A stretch of 64,000 nt of DNA, from contig NZ_JACHFK010000001.1 in the NCBI RefSeq assembly GCF_014201805.1, forward strand, positions 1-64,000, read 5' to 3'. Source of the DNA: Deinococcus metalli. Lineage in GTDB: Bacteria; Deinococcota; Deinococci; Deinococcales; Deinococcaceae. Of the stretch, positions 1-8,994 are shown piece by piece (position 1 is the stretch's first letter; each line of letters starts with the position of its first letter). A program made the translations under genes and the position numbers. Below the pieces are notes generated by a model. The model did not search any database and had not been told where the DNA came from. It saw only the letters and a list, made by a program, of their open reading frames with translations.

Positions 1-95
<95 letters not shown>

Positions 96-138
96 CGCTC
101 CGCACCCCGCTTCACCACCACTGCCATCATCCATTGAC

Positions 139-175
139 GCGCCCGGATCCTGTGAAGGATCCGGGCGCTCTTCTT
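139..175 (+). terminator. Intrinsic terminator of the 16S rRNA transcript
   Basis: A perfect 12-bp stem, GCGCCCGGATCC at 139-150 and its complement at 157-168, with a 6-base loop, is followed by TCTTCTT. It lies about 50 bases after the 16S 3' end and ends the rRNA transcript. Confidence 0.85.
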
Positions 176-188
176 GTGCTTGCCAAAG

Positions 189-225
189 AGAGAGCGGCCA
201 GGAGTTTGCCTCCTGGCCGCTCTCT
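189..225. terminator. Bidirectional hairpin between 16S and the CdnL-like gene
   Basis: A perfect 16-bp inverted repeat (189-204 with 210-225, 5-base loop). It sits just after the stop of the minus-strand gene at 234 and could serve as that gene's terminator as well as a second stop for the rRNA transcript. Confidence 0.75.
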
Positions 226-233
226 GAATATGC

Positions 234-737
234 CTATTCCTGCGGCGATTCGTTCCAGGCCGTGACCAGAAGCTGCTGCACGCGCTCGGCCTCGCCGTCC
301 AGCAAGCCGCTGACTTCCTGCTCCAGCAGCCGGATCGCCCGCCGCAGCGCCTGACGGTCGAGGTCCGGCAGGCCGCGCTGCACGTTCCAGCGCCGCAGTT
401 CGCACGTCAGGATAGCCAGTTCGAAGGGGTCGCCACTCGCCAGGATCTCGGCCACGCGGCGGTGGCGGGCTGCCCACTGGCGCGGCAGGTTCAGGGTGCT
501 GGACTTCAGGGTATCCAGCAGGGCGGGCATGTCCCGCACCGTCAGCGCGGCGCGCAGACCCGCGCCAGTGGGCGCGGCGACTGGAACGTACGCGCGGCTG
601 CTGGTGTTGGCGAAGTCCACCTGGTAGTACGCCTGTTCCTGGCCGCCCACCGGGCGCTGGCACGTGCCCTGCACCACCCCGATGCCATAGGGGGGAAGCA
701 CGACGCGGTCTCCGGGCTGAAACGCAGGCTGGGTCAT
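234..737 (-). CDS. CarD/CdnL-like transcription regulator
   Basis: A 167-residue protein whose N-terminus (FQPGDRVVLPPYGIGVVQG, then YYQVDF) is the CarD/CdnL RNA-polymerase-interacting Tudor-like fold, followed by an Arg/Leu-rich helical C-terminal half. The length fits CdnL proteins (about 160 residues). Family members bind the RNA polymerase beta subunit and stabilise open complexes, notably at rRNA promoters; that role is inferred here. The start at 737 is chosen because GAGGAG lies 5-6 bases upstream; the longer frame to 794 has no such signal. It is monocistronic, between a terminator at 791-826 and a hairpin at 189-225. Its position beside a 16S gene is suggestive but may be chance. Confidence 0.82.
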   Translation of the reverse strand: MTQPAFQPGDRVVLPPYGIGVVQGTCQRPVGGQEQAYYQVDFANTSSRAYVPVAAPTGAGLRAALTVRDMPALLDTLKSSTLNLPRQWAARHRRVAEILASGDPFELAILTCELRRWNVQRGLPDLDRQALRRAIRLLEQEVSGLLDGEAERVQQLLVTAWNESPQE

Positions 738-790
738 GGGGCTCCTCTGGAGCGGAGGGAGAACACTGTCGGCACGGCGATGGATGCCGC

Positions 791-826
791 TCAAAGAACC
801 GGCCCAGCGGGAAGCGGGGCCGGTTC
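791..826 (-). terminator. Terminator of the osmoprotectant ABC operon
   Basis: Stem GAACCGGCCC (796-805) pairs with GGGCCGGTTC (817-826). Read on the minus strand it is followed by TTTGAG after the TTC end of the stem. It lies about 120 bases after the last gene of the operon (stop at 945) and separates it from the CdnL-like gene. The rest of 738-944 shows nothing coding. Confidence 0.7.
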
Positions 827-944
827 AGCGGAAGGGAAGGACAGGGGCGATCACGTCGACCGGAGCCTGCCTTGATGACTGCATGACCATGATGGTAGGC
901 GAGAATGGTGAGAGAAGTCGCAGGCGGTCTACACCATTGTTGAG

Positions 945-1672
945 TCAGACGGGGGTACCGGTGCGGGCAGGCGGCGCGATCAGGCCCAGCAGGGCGTCCA
1001 GGCTGAGGGCCAGCAACCCGGCGAGCAGCGCGCCGACCAGCACCAGCGCGGTGTTCTGCTGCGACAGACCGTCGATGATCGGCCCACCCAGGCCGCCGGC
1101 GCCGAGCGCGGCGCCCACCGTGGCCGTACCGACGTTATAGACGGTGCTGGTGCGTACGCCCGCCAGGATGACCGGCAGCGCCAGGGGAAGCTCGACGCGG
1201 GACAGGCGCTGCGCCCCGGTCATGCCCATGCCGCGCGCCGCGTCCAGCGTGCCCGGATCGACCGCCTGCAATCCGGCCACCGCATTGCTCACGACCGGTA
1301 CCAGGCCGTACACGATCAGGCCGAGCAGGGTGGGCTTCCAGCCGAAGCCCAGGGCGGGCACGGCCAGCGCCAGGATCGCAAACGTCGGGACCGTCTGGCC
1401 CAGGCCCACCAGCGTCTCGGCCAGGCCGCGCAGCGCCTCGCGGTGAGGGCGGGTCACCGCCACCGCAATCGGCAGACCCAGCGCGACCACGATCACCGTG
1501 GAGAGCAGCACCAGTCCCAGGTGCGTCAGGGTGAGCTGCCACAGCGGCGGCGAGAACGCGGCGGGCACGTCGCCCAGGTGCAGGGGCCGCAGCAGCGCGC
1601 CCAGCACCCCCGGCACCAGCGCCACGACCAGCAGGGCCGGCCACACCAGCGTGCCCCAGCGGCGCCCGGTCC

Positions 1673-1676
<4 letters not shown>
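945..1676 (-). CDS. Osmoprotectant (glycine betaine/choline-type) ABC transporter permease
   Basis: A 243-residue inner-membrane permease of the OpuCB/ProW/YehW group. It has about six hydrophobic segments and the EAA-like loop LDAARGMGMTGAQRLSRVEL near the middle, which contacts the ATPase. The GTG start at 1676 overlaps the stop of the upstream ATPase gene as GTGA, so translation is probably coupled. A longer reading to 1712 would overlap that gene by 40 bases. It is the last gene of a four-gene minus-strand operon (binding protein, permease, ATPase, permease). Confidence 0.85.
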
Positions 1677-2614
<938 letters not shown>

Positions 2615-2630
2615 GTGTCCTCCATCGGTG

Positions 2631-3821
2631 TCACGCGGCGCTCCCCAGGCGGCGGCCGAGCAGCCACTCGACAGCGCGCAGCAGGGAGTCCACCGCGATG
2701 GCCAGCACGGCGGCCGGCACAGCGCCCAGCAGGATCAGGTCGGCGGCGGCGCTCTGCAGCCCCTTGAAGATGTACGTGCCCAGGCCGCCCGCGCCGATCA
2801 GGGCGGCCACGGCGGCCACACCGACCAGCAGCACCGCCGCCTGCCGCACCCCGGCCAGCCACACCGGCAGCGCCAGGGGCAACTGCACCCGCCAGAAGCG
2901 CTGCGCGGCTGTCATGCCCATGCCGCGCGCCGCGTCGACCGCGCCGGGCGGCACGCCGCGCAGCGCCACCACACCGTTGCGCACCACCGGCAGCAGCGCG
3001 TACAGCGTCATGGCGGTCAGGGCGGGCGCCACGCCGATCCCGCTGACGCCCCACTGCCGCAGCACCGGGAGGGCATGCGAGAGGGCTGACAGCGGCGCGA
3101 TCAGCAGGCCCAGCAGCGCCAGACTGGGAATGGTCTGTACGGCGTTCGCCGTGCCCAGCACTGCGCCCGCCACGCGCTCGCGGCCGGCGGCCCACACGGC
3201 CAGCGGCGCGCCGATCAGTACGGCCAGGCCCAGCGCGCTGCCCACCAGCCGCAGGTGCTGCGCGAGTTCCTGCACCCAGCGCGGCCCCTCGTTCCTGCCC
3301 TCGACCAGCACGGACCAGCTCGACAGGTGGCCCAGCAGCGCCAGCGCGGCGACCGGCAGCACCCACGCCCATGCCAGCCACCCGCCCAGGCGGGTGTCGG
3401 CCGCGCGGCGCGCTCCATACACCGCGATGGCCGCGCCCAGCACGTACAGCCACACGCCGCTGGCGGCGCTGGCCCGCGCGAACGGCACCTGCCCCACCAG
3501 GGCCGCGTGCGTGCGGTCACCCAGCAGCCACACGCCCAGGACCAGCGCCGCGCCGGCCGGCAGCCACACGCTGCGGCGGAACCAGCGGGCACTCAGGGCG
3601 GGCAGCACGGCCAGGAGCACGGCCACAGCCAGCCACGCGGCGGGCAGCCGCGCGTACTCGCCGGGCGCGAGGCGGTTGGGGCGCAGCAGCACCCACGGCA
3701 GCACGCTCCCGGCCAGCATGGCGGCGGCGCCCAGCCACAGCACCGCCTGCACGTCCGCGCGGGCAGCAGCGGGGGCGGAAGCCGCGACGACTCCCGCCCC
3801 CGACCCGCGGGGTGCCCTCAT
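2631..3821 (-). CDS. Osmoprotectant ABC transporter permease with extra N-terminal membrane domain
   Basis: A 396-residue permease. The C-terminal 200 residues are a normal OpuC/ProW permease domain with the loop VDAARGMGMTAAQRFWRVQL. The first 180 residues add about five further hydrophobic segments not present in the partner permease at 945. Similar N-terminal extensions occur in YehY-type proteins. The start is uncertain: ATG at 3821 is preferred, but an in-frame GTG at 3839 begins 14 bases after the binding-protein gene. Neither has a strong ribosome site. It pairs with the shorter permease to form a heterodimeric channel (inference). Confidence 0.82.
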   Translation of the reverse strand: MRAPRGSGAGVVAASAPAAARADVQAVLWLGAAAMLAGSVLPWVLLRPNRLAPGEYARLPAAWLAVAVLLAVLPALSARWFRRSVWLPAGAALVLGVWLLGDRTHAALVGQVPFARASAASGVWLYVLGAAIAVYGARRAADTRLGGWLAWAWVLPVAALALLGHLSSWSVLVEGRNEGPRWVQELAQHLRLVGSALGLAVLIGAPLAVWAAGRERVAGAVLGTANAVQTIPSLALLGLLIAPLSALSHALPVLRQWGVSGIGVAPALTAMTLYALLPVVRNGVVALRGVPPGAVDAARGMGMTAAQRFWRVQLPLALPVWLAGVRQAAVLLVGVAAVAALIGAGGLGTYIFKGLQSAAADLILLGAVPAAVLAIAVDSLLRAVEWLLGRRLGSAA

Positions 3822-3852
3822 GTTCAGGGCTGATCCCACAGCGGGAAGGCGC

Positions 3853-4755
3853 TCACTTGATCAGGCCCTTGCTCTTGAGGTACTCGGTGGCGACGTCCTG
3901 GGCGGTGCGGCCCTCCAGCGCGACCTTGGCGTTGAGCCCCTGCATGACGGGCGCCGTCAGTCCCGCGAAGGTCTTGTTCAGCAGCGCCGCGACCTGTGGG
4001 TTGGCCTTCAGGGTGTCCGTGCGGATGATCGGCGCCGGCTGGTACACCGCCTGCGCGCCCTTGGGGTCCGTCAGGGCCACCAGCTTGAGCGCGCTCAGCG
4101 TGCCGTCCGTGCCGTAGGCCATCGCTGCGTTCACACCGTTCGTGCCGTTCGCCGCCGCCTGCTGTGTCTGGGGGGGCGTCGCCCCGGCCAGCACCAGTTT
4201 CTGCGCGGCCGTGAGCTTGAAGCCGTACGCCGCCTCGAAGGCGGGCATGGTGTCGGGGCGGTTGAAGAACTCGGGGCTGCCCGCGATCTTGAAGGTGCCG
4301 CCGCCCTTGAGGTAGGTGGCGAGGTCGGCGACGCTGGTGAGCTTGGCGCTGGTGGCGAGCGTCTGGGGCACGGAGATGACCCAGGTGTTGTTGATGTTGG
4401 CGGGCCGCAGCCACGTGATGCCGTTCTTGGCGTCGAGCTGGCGGGCCAGGGCGGCGATGGTGGTGGGGTTGCCGGCCTGCTTGGGGGTGATCTTGGCGTC
4501 GGGGAAGAGGTACACGGCGTTGCCGGTGTACTCGGGATAGACGTCGATCTCGCCGGCGAGGATGGCCTTGCGGTTGACCCCGGTGTCGCCGAGGTTGGTC
4601 TTGTCGGTGACCTCCAGGCCGGCGTTTTTGAGGGTGAGGAGGATCATCTGGCCGAGGAGCTGCGCTTCGGGGTCCAGTTTGCTGCCCACCACGATGGGCT
4701 TGGCGGCCGCACTGCCCACCAGGACCGCCAGGGTCACGCTCAAGAGAGTCTTCAT
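3853..4755 (-). CDS. Osmoprotectant-binding protein (OpuAC/OsmF family)
   Basis: A 300-residue secreted substrate-binding protein. A short signal peptide ends around AAAKP (residues 16-20). It is followed by the type II binding-protein fold of quaternary-amine receptors: IVVGSKLDPEAQLLGQM near the start, DVYPEYTGNAV near residue 70, then NNTWVISV. The YPEYTGN motif is typical of glycine betaine/choline/carnitine receptors. It is the first gene of the operon. A -10 box TACGTT ends 6 bases before the ATG, so the mRNA is probably leaderless. The exact ligand cannot be read from sequence. Confidence 0.87.
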   Translation of the reverse strand: MKTLLSVTLAVLVGSAAAKPIVVGSKLDPEAQLLGQMILLTLKNAGLEVTDKTNLGDTGVNRKAILAGEIDVYPEYTGNAVYLFPDAKITPKQAGNPTTIAALARQLDAKNGITWLRPANINNTWVISVPQTLATSAKLTSVADLATYLKGGGTFKIAGSPEFFNRPDTMPAFEAAYGFKLTAAQKLVLAGATPPQTQQAAANGTNGVNAAMAYGTDGTLSALKLVALTDPKGAQAVYQPAPIIRTDTLKANPQVAALLNKTFAGLTAPVMQGLNAKVALEGRTAQDVATEYLKSKGLIK

Positions 4756-4761
4756 GAAGTC

Positions 4762-4767
4762 AACGTA
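4762..4767 (-). promoter_or_regulatory. -10 box of the osmoprotectant operon (leaderless)
   Basis: TACGTT on the minus strand, six bases before the ATG at 4755. Transcription would begin at or next to the start codon. No clear -35 was recognised. Confidence 0.5.
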
Positions 4768-4865
4768 GTCGCCCCGGGGGGGGCGGCCGGGTAGGGGAGG
4801 TCACAAAACCCGGCCGTGACGCCTGAGATGAAGGTTGAGTGAACGCGGTGGACCCCCATATGGCA

Positions 4866-4893
4866 ACGGGCCCACCGTGAAAGGCAGGCCCGT
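4866..4893 (-). terminator. Possible terminator after the HU gene
   Basis: A 7-bp GC-rich stem (ACGGGCC at 4866-4872 with GGCCCGT at 4887-4893) about 20 bases past the HU stop. The loop is long and there is only a short TT after the stem, so this is a weak call. Confidence 0.35.
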
Positions 4894-4912
4894 GACGTGA
4901 CGCGCGCTCGGG

Positions 4913-5263
4913 TTACAGGGTGCCCTTGAGGGTGCTGGCGACCTTGAAGCGCACCTTTTTGCCGGCCGGAATGGTGATCTTCTGGCTGGTGCCGGGGCGC
5001 ACGCCGGTGCGCGCGGCGGTCTGCGCCACGCTCAGGGTGCCCAGACCCGGCAGGCCCACGCTCTGCCCGCTCTTCAGGGCGCCCACGATGGCGTCCAGCA
5101 TCGTGGCGACCGCGTCTCCGGCCTGTTTCTTGTTCAGGCTGGTCTTGTCGGCCACCGTGTCGATGATCTGGGTCTTGGCGATCTTGGTGCTGGCGCTGCT
5201 GGCGCGCTGCGGAGCGGGCTTGGCGGCGGGCTTCTTGGGGGCGGGCTTGCTGGCTTTGGCCAT
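4913..5263 (-). CDS. HU-family nucleoid DNA-binding protein with basic N-terminal tail
   Basis: A 116-residue protein. Residues 1-25 are a Lys/Ala/Pro-rich tail ([20 protein letters not shown]). The HU/IHF fold follows: [31 protein letters not shown], then the DNA-binding arm region with [22 protein letters not shown]. Deinococcus HU is known for an N-terminal extension of this kind. It compacts the nucleoid and binds DNA as a dimer. The start at 5263 is supported by TGGAGGT about 7 bases upstream; the frame upstream of it is not coding. The gene is monocistronic. Confidence 0.93.
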   Translation of the reverse strand: MAKASKPAPKKPAAKPAPQRASSASTKIAKTQIIDTVADKTSLNKKQAGDAVATMLDAIVGALKSGQSVGLPGLGTLSVAQTAARTGVRPGTSQKITIPAGKKVRFKVASTLKGTL

Positions 5264-5468
5264 GCATGTACCTCCAGGCGTGGATTTGAGCCGGCGCGCG
5301 GCCCAAATGAACGGTAACATACAATTGATCGTCGTCAAGCCGTTTTGCCCGCGCCAGGCGGGCACTTTTGCAGCAATTCTGCTGTCACCGTAAGGACAAA
5401 AACGCTGTGAAATCGGCGCAGCCCGCACCACAACGGCAAAAATATATGTGCGTAAGATGTGAAATTGG

Positions 5469-6230
5469 TTAAACCGGCGTGCTGGTCGCGGCCCGCAGGT
5501 TCAGCGTCCGCACCCGCCCGGTCAGGGCGTCCAGCGTCCACACGCGGCCCCGCAGCGCCTCGCCCACGCCGCCCAGCACCTTCAGGGTCTCCAGCGCCAT
5601 CATGCTGCCCACCACGTTCGGCAGCGGCCCCAGCACGCCCGCCTCGGCGCACGACTCCGCGTCCTCCGGCACCGGGAACACGTCCCGCAGCCCCAGGCCC
5701 GGGCCGAACACGCTGAGCATGCCGCTGGTGCCCGCCGCCGCGCCCCACACCCACTCCCGGCCCGCCCGCGTGCACGCGTCCGCGACGGCGTAGCGGGCCT
5801 CGAAGTTGTCGGTCGCGTCCACCACCAAGTCCGCCGCCCGCACCAGCGCGTCGGCATTCCCGGCGTCCAGCGGCGGCGCCACCTTCACCCGGACGTGGGA
5901 GTTGATCGCCTGGGCGCGCGCGGCGGCCACGTCCGCCTTCAGACGGCCCACGTCGGCGGCCGCGTACAGCGTCTGGCGGTGCAGGTTGCTGAGTTCCACC
6001 CGGTCGCCCTCGCTGATCACCAGCGCGCCCACGCCCGCGCCGGCGAGCTGCGCGATCACCGGCGTGCCCAGGCCGCCCGCGCCCACCACCAGCACGGTGG
6101 CAGCCCGCACGCGCTCCTGCGCGCCGGCGTCCAGCCATTCCGGGACCAGCAGCGGCCGCGAGTAGCGCCGCAGCTCGGCTCTCGACAGTTCCGGCCTCGG
6201 CAGCTCGGCTTCGTGACCGCGTCCCGACAT
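5469..6230 (-). CDS. ThiF/MoeB/HesA family adenylyltransferase
   Basis: A 253-residue E1-like enzyme that adenylates the C-terminus of a ubiquitin-like sulfur carrier (ThiS or MoaD type). Visible motifs are [11 protein letters not shown] near the N-terminus, the nucleotide-binding [11 protein letters not shown] near residue 46, [17 protein letters not shown], and [21 protein letters not shown] near the C-terminus, which holds the likely catalytic Cys. The first CxxC zinc pair usual in MoeB is absent ([10 protein letters not shown] in its place). The ATG at 6230 is seven bases after a TACACT -10 box, so it is probably leaderless. Which carrier it serves is not shown by the neighbours. Confidence 0.83.
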   Translation of the reverse strand: MSGRGHEAELPRPELSRAELRRYSRPLLVPEWLDAGAQERVRAATVLVVGAGGLGTPVIAQLAGAGVGALVISEGDRVELSNLHRQTLYAAADVGRLKADVAAARAQAINSHVRVKVAPPLDAGNADALVRAADLVVDATDNFEARYAVADACTRAGREWVWGAAAGTSGMLSVFGPGLGLRDVFPVPEDAESCAEAGVLGPLPNVVGSMMALETLKVLGGVGEALRGRVWTLDALTGRVRTLNLRAATSTPV

Positions 6231-6237
6231 GCGGCCC

Positions 6238-6260
6238 AGTGTAGAGCGCGCCCGTAGAAT
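6238..6260. promoter_or_regulatory. Divergent leaderless promoters for the ThiF-like and PlsY-like genes
   Basis: Two back-to-back -10 boxes lie within 23 bases: TACACT on the minus strand (6238-6243, seven bases before the ATG at 6230) and TAGAAT on the plus strand (6255-6260, nine bases before the ATG at 6270). The two promoters must overlap. Confidence 0.55.
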
Positions 6261-6269
6261 GCGGCGCGT

Positions 6270-6860
6270 ATGCCCGCCCTGCTGCTCGTTGCCGCCGCGT
6301 CCTACCTGCTCGGATCGCTCGTGGCGGGCGTCCTGTACTCCCGCCTGCGCGGCGAGGACATCCGGGGCCGGGACCTGCCCGGCGGCAGCGGCACGTACCG
6401 CCAGTACGGTGTTGGCGCCGCAGTGCTGGTGACAGCCCTGGACATCCTCAAGGGTGCGGCGGCCGCCGCGCTCGCGCTGCACGTCACGCCGCAGGCCACG
6501 TGGATCGCCATGCTGGGCGTGGTGCTGGGGCACTGCTATCCCGTGTACTTCCGCTTCCAGGGGGGTGGGGGCATCGCGCCGCTGCTGGGCGCGCTGCTGG
6601 TCGTGGCGCCGCTCACGCTGGCCGGCACCGTCGCCACCGCCCTGGTGGTGATTCCGCTGTACAAGGCCACCCTGCAATCGCGCGTGACCCTGAACGCCGT
6701 GCCGGTGGCGACCGTCATCGCGGTGCCGGTCGGGCTGCTGCTCGCCACCCGCTACGGCGGCCTGGCAGACCTGCTCGCCGGCGGGGCCGCGATGGCCGTG
6801 CGCGCCGCGCACCTGCTCATCCGACCCCCCGTGCCCGCGCCGGGCGCCGGCCGGTCATGA
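6270..6860 (+). CDS. PlsY-like glycerol-3-phosphate acyltransferase (divergent paralogue)
   Basis: A 196-residue membrane protein with about five or six transmembrane segments. It has the layout of PlsY, which acylates glycerol-3-phosphate using acyl-phosphate: an N-terminal helix with SYLLGSLVAG, a first loop RGEDIRGRDLPGGSGTYRQYG, and a second loop GHCYPVYFRFQGGGGIAPLLG. In true PlsY these loops read GSGNxGATN and GHxFxxFxxFKGGKGVAT. Here the GSGN Asn is Thr, and the Lys of FKGGKG and the AT that follows are changed. It may be a paralogue with altered substrate or activity. The last four bases overlap the next gene (ATGA). Confidence 0.7.
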   Translation: MPALLLVAAASYLLGSLVAGVLYSRLRGEDIRGRDLPGGSGTYRQYGVGAAVLVTALDILKGAAAAALALHVTPQATWIAMLGVVLGHCYPVYFRFQGGGGIAPLLGALLVVAPLTLAGTVATALVVIPLYKATLQSRVTLNAVPVATVIAVPVGLLLATRYGGLADLLAGGAAMAVRAAHLLIRPPVPAPGAGRS

Positions 6861-8956
6861 GCGCCCGGCGGGTCCTCGGATTCGTCATCGCCGCGGTGGG
6901 GGCGCTGGTGCCGCTGGCCTCGGCCGCGCCCGTGCTGGAGGGCCGCACCCTGCGCTACGAGGACGGCCCACGCCTGGTGTGGCAGCGCACCTACCCCGCC
7001 GCCATGGGCGACCTGAGCGGCCCCGTGCAGGTCGGCACCGTCACGTACCTGGGGGCCGGGCCCAGCGTGTACGCCATGAGCGCGTCCGGGCGCGTGCTGG
7101 GCCGCGCGGACCTGCCGGGTCTGGTCACGTCCATCGACGCGTCGGGCGGCGCGGTGCTCGCCACCACCCAGGAGGGCGGTGTCAGCGAGCGCTACACCCT
7201 CGACGCCAGCGGCGGTCTGGCCGTCCGCGAGCGCGTGGTATTGCCGCCGGACCGGCGCGTGACCGGGTGGCTGGCCGCCGTGGCGGACGCGACGCCCCCC
7301 GCCCTGCTCGCGCAGGCGCTGCAGGCCGACCCCACCAATCCCTTCCTGGCGCTGCGCGAGGTCCGCGCCACCCCGGACGATCCGTACCGCGCGCTGAGCA
7401 GCGTGCGGCGCGCCCTGAGCGGCCCGCTGCCCTTCCCGGCGTGGGTGCAGCTGGCCGCCCGGCTGGACGCCGGCGGGTACCCGTCCGCTGCGGACGTCGC
7501 GCTGGGCCGCGCCCTGCGGGACGCCGCCGCGCGCGGCATCGACCCGGAACTCCCGGTCAGCCGGGCCACGCTGTCCGCGTACGGCAACCCCAGCGGCTAC
7601 GTGGGCAGCCTGCTCGCGCAAAACCGCCTGGCCCGCGCGGACGTGTGGATGCGCTACCTGCGCGACCTCCACCCGCGCTTCGAGGGCGGCCCGGCGCTGT
7701 ACGAGCGCTACGCCCGCATCCTGGACGCCCAGGGCCGCAGTGGCGAGGCCGAGGGCTGGCGGCAGTTCACGCGCTCCCTGAACGCCGGCACGCTGTACAA
7801 CCTCGGCCCCCAGGGCCTGCGCAGCGTGCGCGACGCCGCCCGGCTGGCCACCCTGAGCCTGGTCGTGGCGCTGGCGGCTGCCCTGTGGGCGCTGCAGGCC
7901 CGCGCGTGGACCACGCAGGGCGCCGAGACCGCGCCGCTGGGCGGCCGCTGGAGGTCGTGGCTGCGCCACCCGCTGGCGCGTGCCCGGCGGGTCACGGTCG
8001 CGTACACCTCGCTGGGCGAGCGGCTGCTGCTGGCGCTGCTGGCCGCCGCGCTGCTGGTGTCGCTGGGCGGGTGGCAGTGGGCGAACCAGGCGAGCGCCGC
8101 CCTTCGCGCGCCTGCCCTGAACCTGGGCACCTTCGGCGGCGCGCAGGGAGCACAGCTCGCGGACCTGAACCTGCGGCCCGGCGCGGACACCGCCCTGCTG
8201 GGCGGACTGGCCGCGCAGCTTGACGGAGACGACGGCGCTGCCCGCGACGCGTACACCCGCGCGCTGCCCGATGCGTGCGCGCAGAACAACCTGGGCGTGA
8301 TCGCGCAGACCCGCGGCGACGAGGCTCAGGCCCGCGAGAACTACCGCGCGGCGCTGTCCGCCCGGCCGGACCTGGCGGCGCCCGCCTTCAACCTCGGCCT
8401 GACTCCGGCCGTGCCCGCCGCCGCCTTCCAGCGCACATACCGGCCCGGCGAGCCGCGGCTGTGCTACCCCGACCAGCGCAGCCTGACGCGCGCCACCACC
8501 GGCGACCTGAGCACGACGCTGCGCACCCTGCTGCGCTCCCCGCAGGACGTGGTCACGGCCGCACCGGGCCGCAGTCCGCGCCTGGGCGCGCTGCTGGCGG
8601 CCGTGGCGCTGCTGGTCGCGCTGCTGGTCCTGTCGCTGCTGCTGCCCCGCGCGGCCCTGGCGCTGCGCCGTGCCCGCCCGCTCGGGTACCGCGCGCTGGG
8701 CCTGCTGCTGCCCGGCACGACCCTGCTGGACAGCGCGTGGGGCGGCGTGCTGCTGCTCGCGTGGAGCGCGGCTGTGGCGGCCCTGGCGCCCCGCGCGGGC
8801 GTGATCGCCTTCCCGGACCTGCCGACCGTGGCGAGTCCCGCCGGGCAGGGCGCGGTGCTGGCGCTGCTGATCGCCACCTACGCCCTGAACACCGTGGTCT
8901 TCGTGGCGGCCGAGGTCCGGCACGCGCAGCGCGTCCGGCGGGACGCCGCGGCGTGA
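6857..8956 (+). CDS. Large membrane protein with TPR-like repeats, function unknown
   Basis: A 699-residue protein, not recognised as a known family. An N-terminal signal or anchor (residues 5-24) precedes a roughly 130-residue region that may be a beta-propeller-like fragment (YLGAGPSVYAMSASGRVL). Helical repeats follow to about residue 320 and look TPR-like. Hydrophobic segments are near 325-345 and 390-410. A short TPR-like unit (AQNNLGVIAQTRGDEAQARENYRAAL) is near 475, and a cluster of C-terminal membrane segments lies beyond 575. It starts by ATGA overlap with the PlsY-like gene, so the two are co-translated. A scaffold role in the envelope is possible but is only inference. Confidence 0.8.
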   Translation: MSARRVLGFVIAAVGALVPLASAAPVLEGRTLRYEDGPRLVWQRTYPAAMGDLSGPVQVGTVTYLGAGPSVYAMSASGRVLGRADLPGLVTSIDASGGAVLATTQEGGVSERYTLDASGGLAVRERVVLPPDRRVTGWLAAVADATPPALLAQALQADPTNPFLALREVRATPDDPYRALSSVRRALSGPLPFPAWVQLAARLDAGGYPSAADVALGRALRDAAARGIDPELPVSRATLSAYGNPSGYVGSLLAQNRLARADVWMRYLRDLHPRFEGGPALYERYARILDAQGRSGEAEGWRQFTRSLNAGTLYNLGPQGLRSVRDAARLATLSLVVALAAALWALQARAWTTQGAETAPLGGRWRSWLRHPLARARRVTVAYTSLGERLLLALLAAALLVSLGGWQWANQASAALRAPALNLGTFGGAQGAQLADLNLRPGADTALLGGLAAQLDGDDGAARDAYTRALPDACAQNNLGVIAQTRGDEAQARENYRAALSARPDLAAPAFNLGLTPAVPAAAFQRTYRPGEPRLCYPDQRSLTRATTGDLSTTLRTLLRSPQDVVTAAPGRSPRLGALLAAVALLVALLVLSLLLPRAALALRRARPLGYRALGLLLPGTTLLDSAWGGVLLLAWSAAVAALAPRAGVIAFPDLPTVASPAGQGAVLALLIATYALNTVVFVAAEVRHAQRVRRDAAA

Positions 8957-8964
8957 GCGCCTGC

Positions 8965-8970
8965 TAGCCT
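8965..8970 (+). promoter_or_regulatory. -10 box of the ubiX-ispD-ispE operon
   Basis: TAGCCT ends six bases before the ATG at 8977 of a five-codon mini-ORF, the spacing seen at the leaderless starts in this window. Confidence 0.5.
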
Positions 8971-8976
8971 GCGGTC

Positions 8977-8994
8977 ATGGAGCATGCACGATGA
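8977..8994 (+). CDS. Possible leaderless mini-ORF (5 codons) coupled to ubiX
   Basis: ATG GAG CAT GCA CGA TGA encodes MEHAR. Its ATG stands six bases after a TAGCCT -10 box and its stop overlaps the ubiX ATG as ATGA. The GGAG inside it (8979-8982) could also act as the ubiX ribosome site, so the mini-ORF may be only a by-product of a short leader. Too short to judge by coding bias. Confidence 0.3.
   Translation: MEHAR

Noticed and set aside
5289..5345. A TTGACG...TATGTT promoter for the HU gene.
   Set aside because: The spacing between the two boxes is only 11 bases, too short for a sigma-70 promoter.
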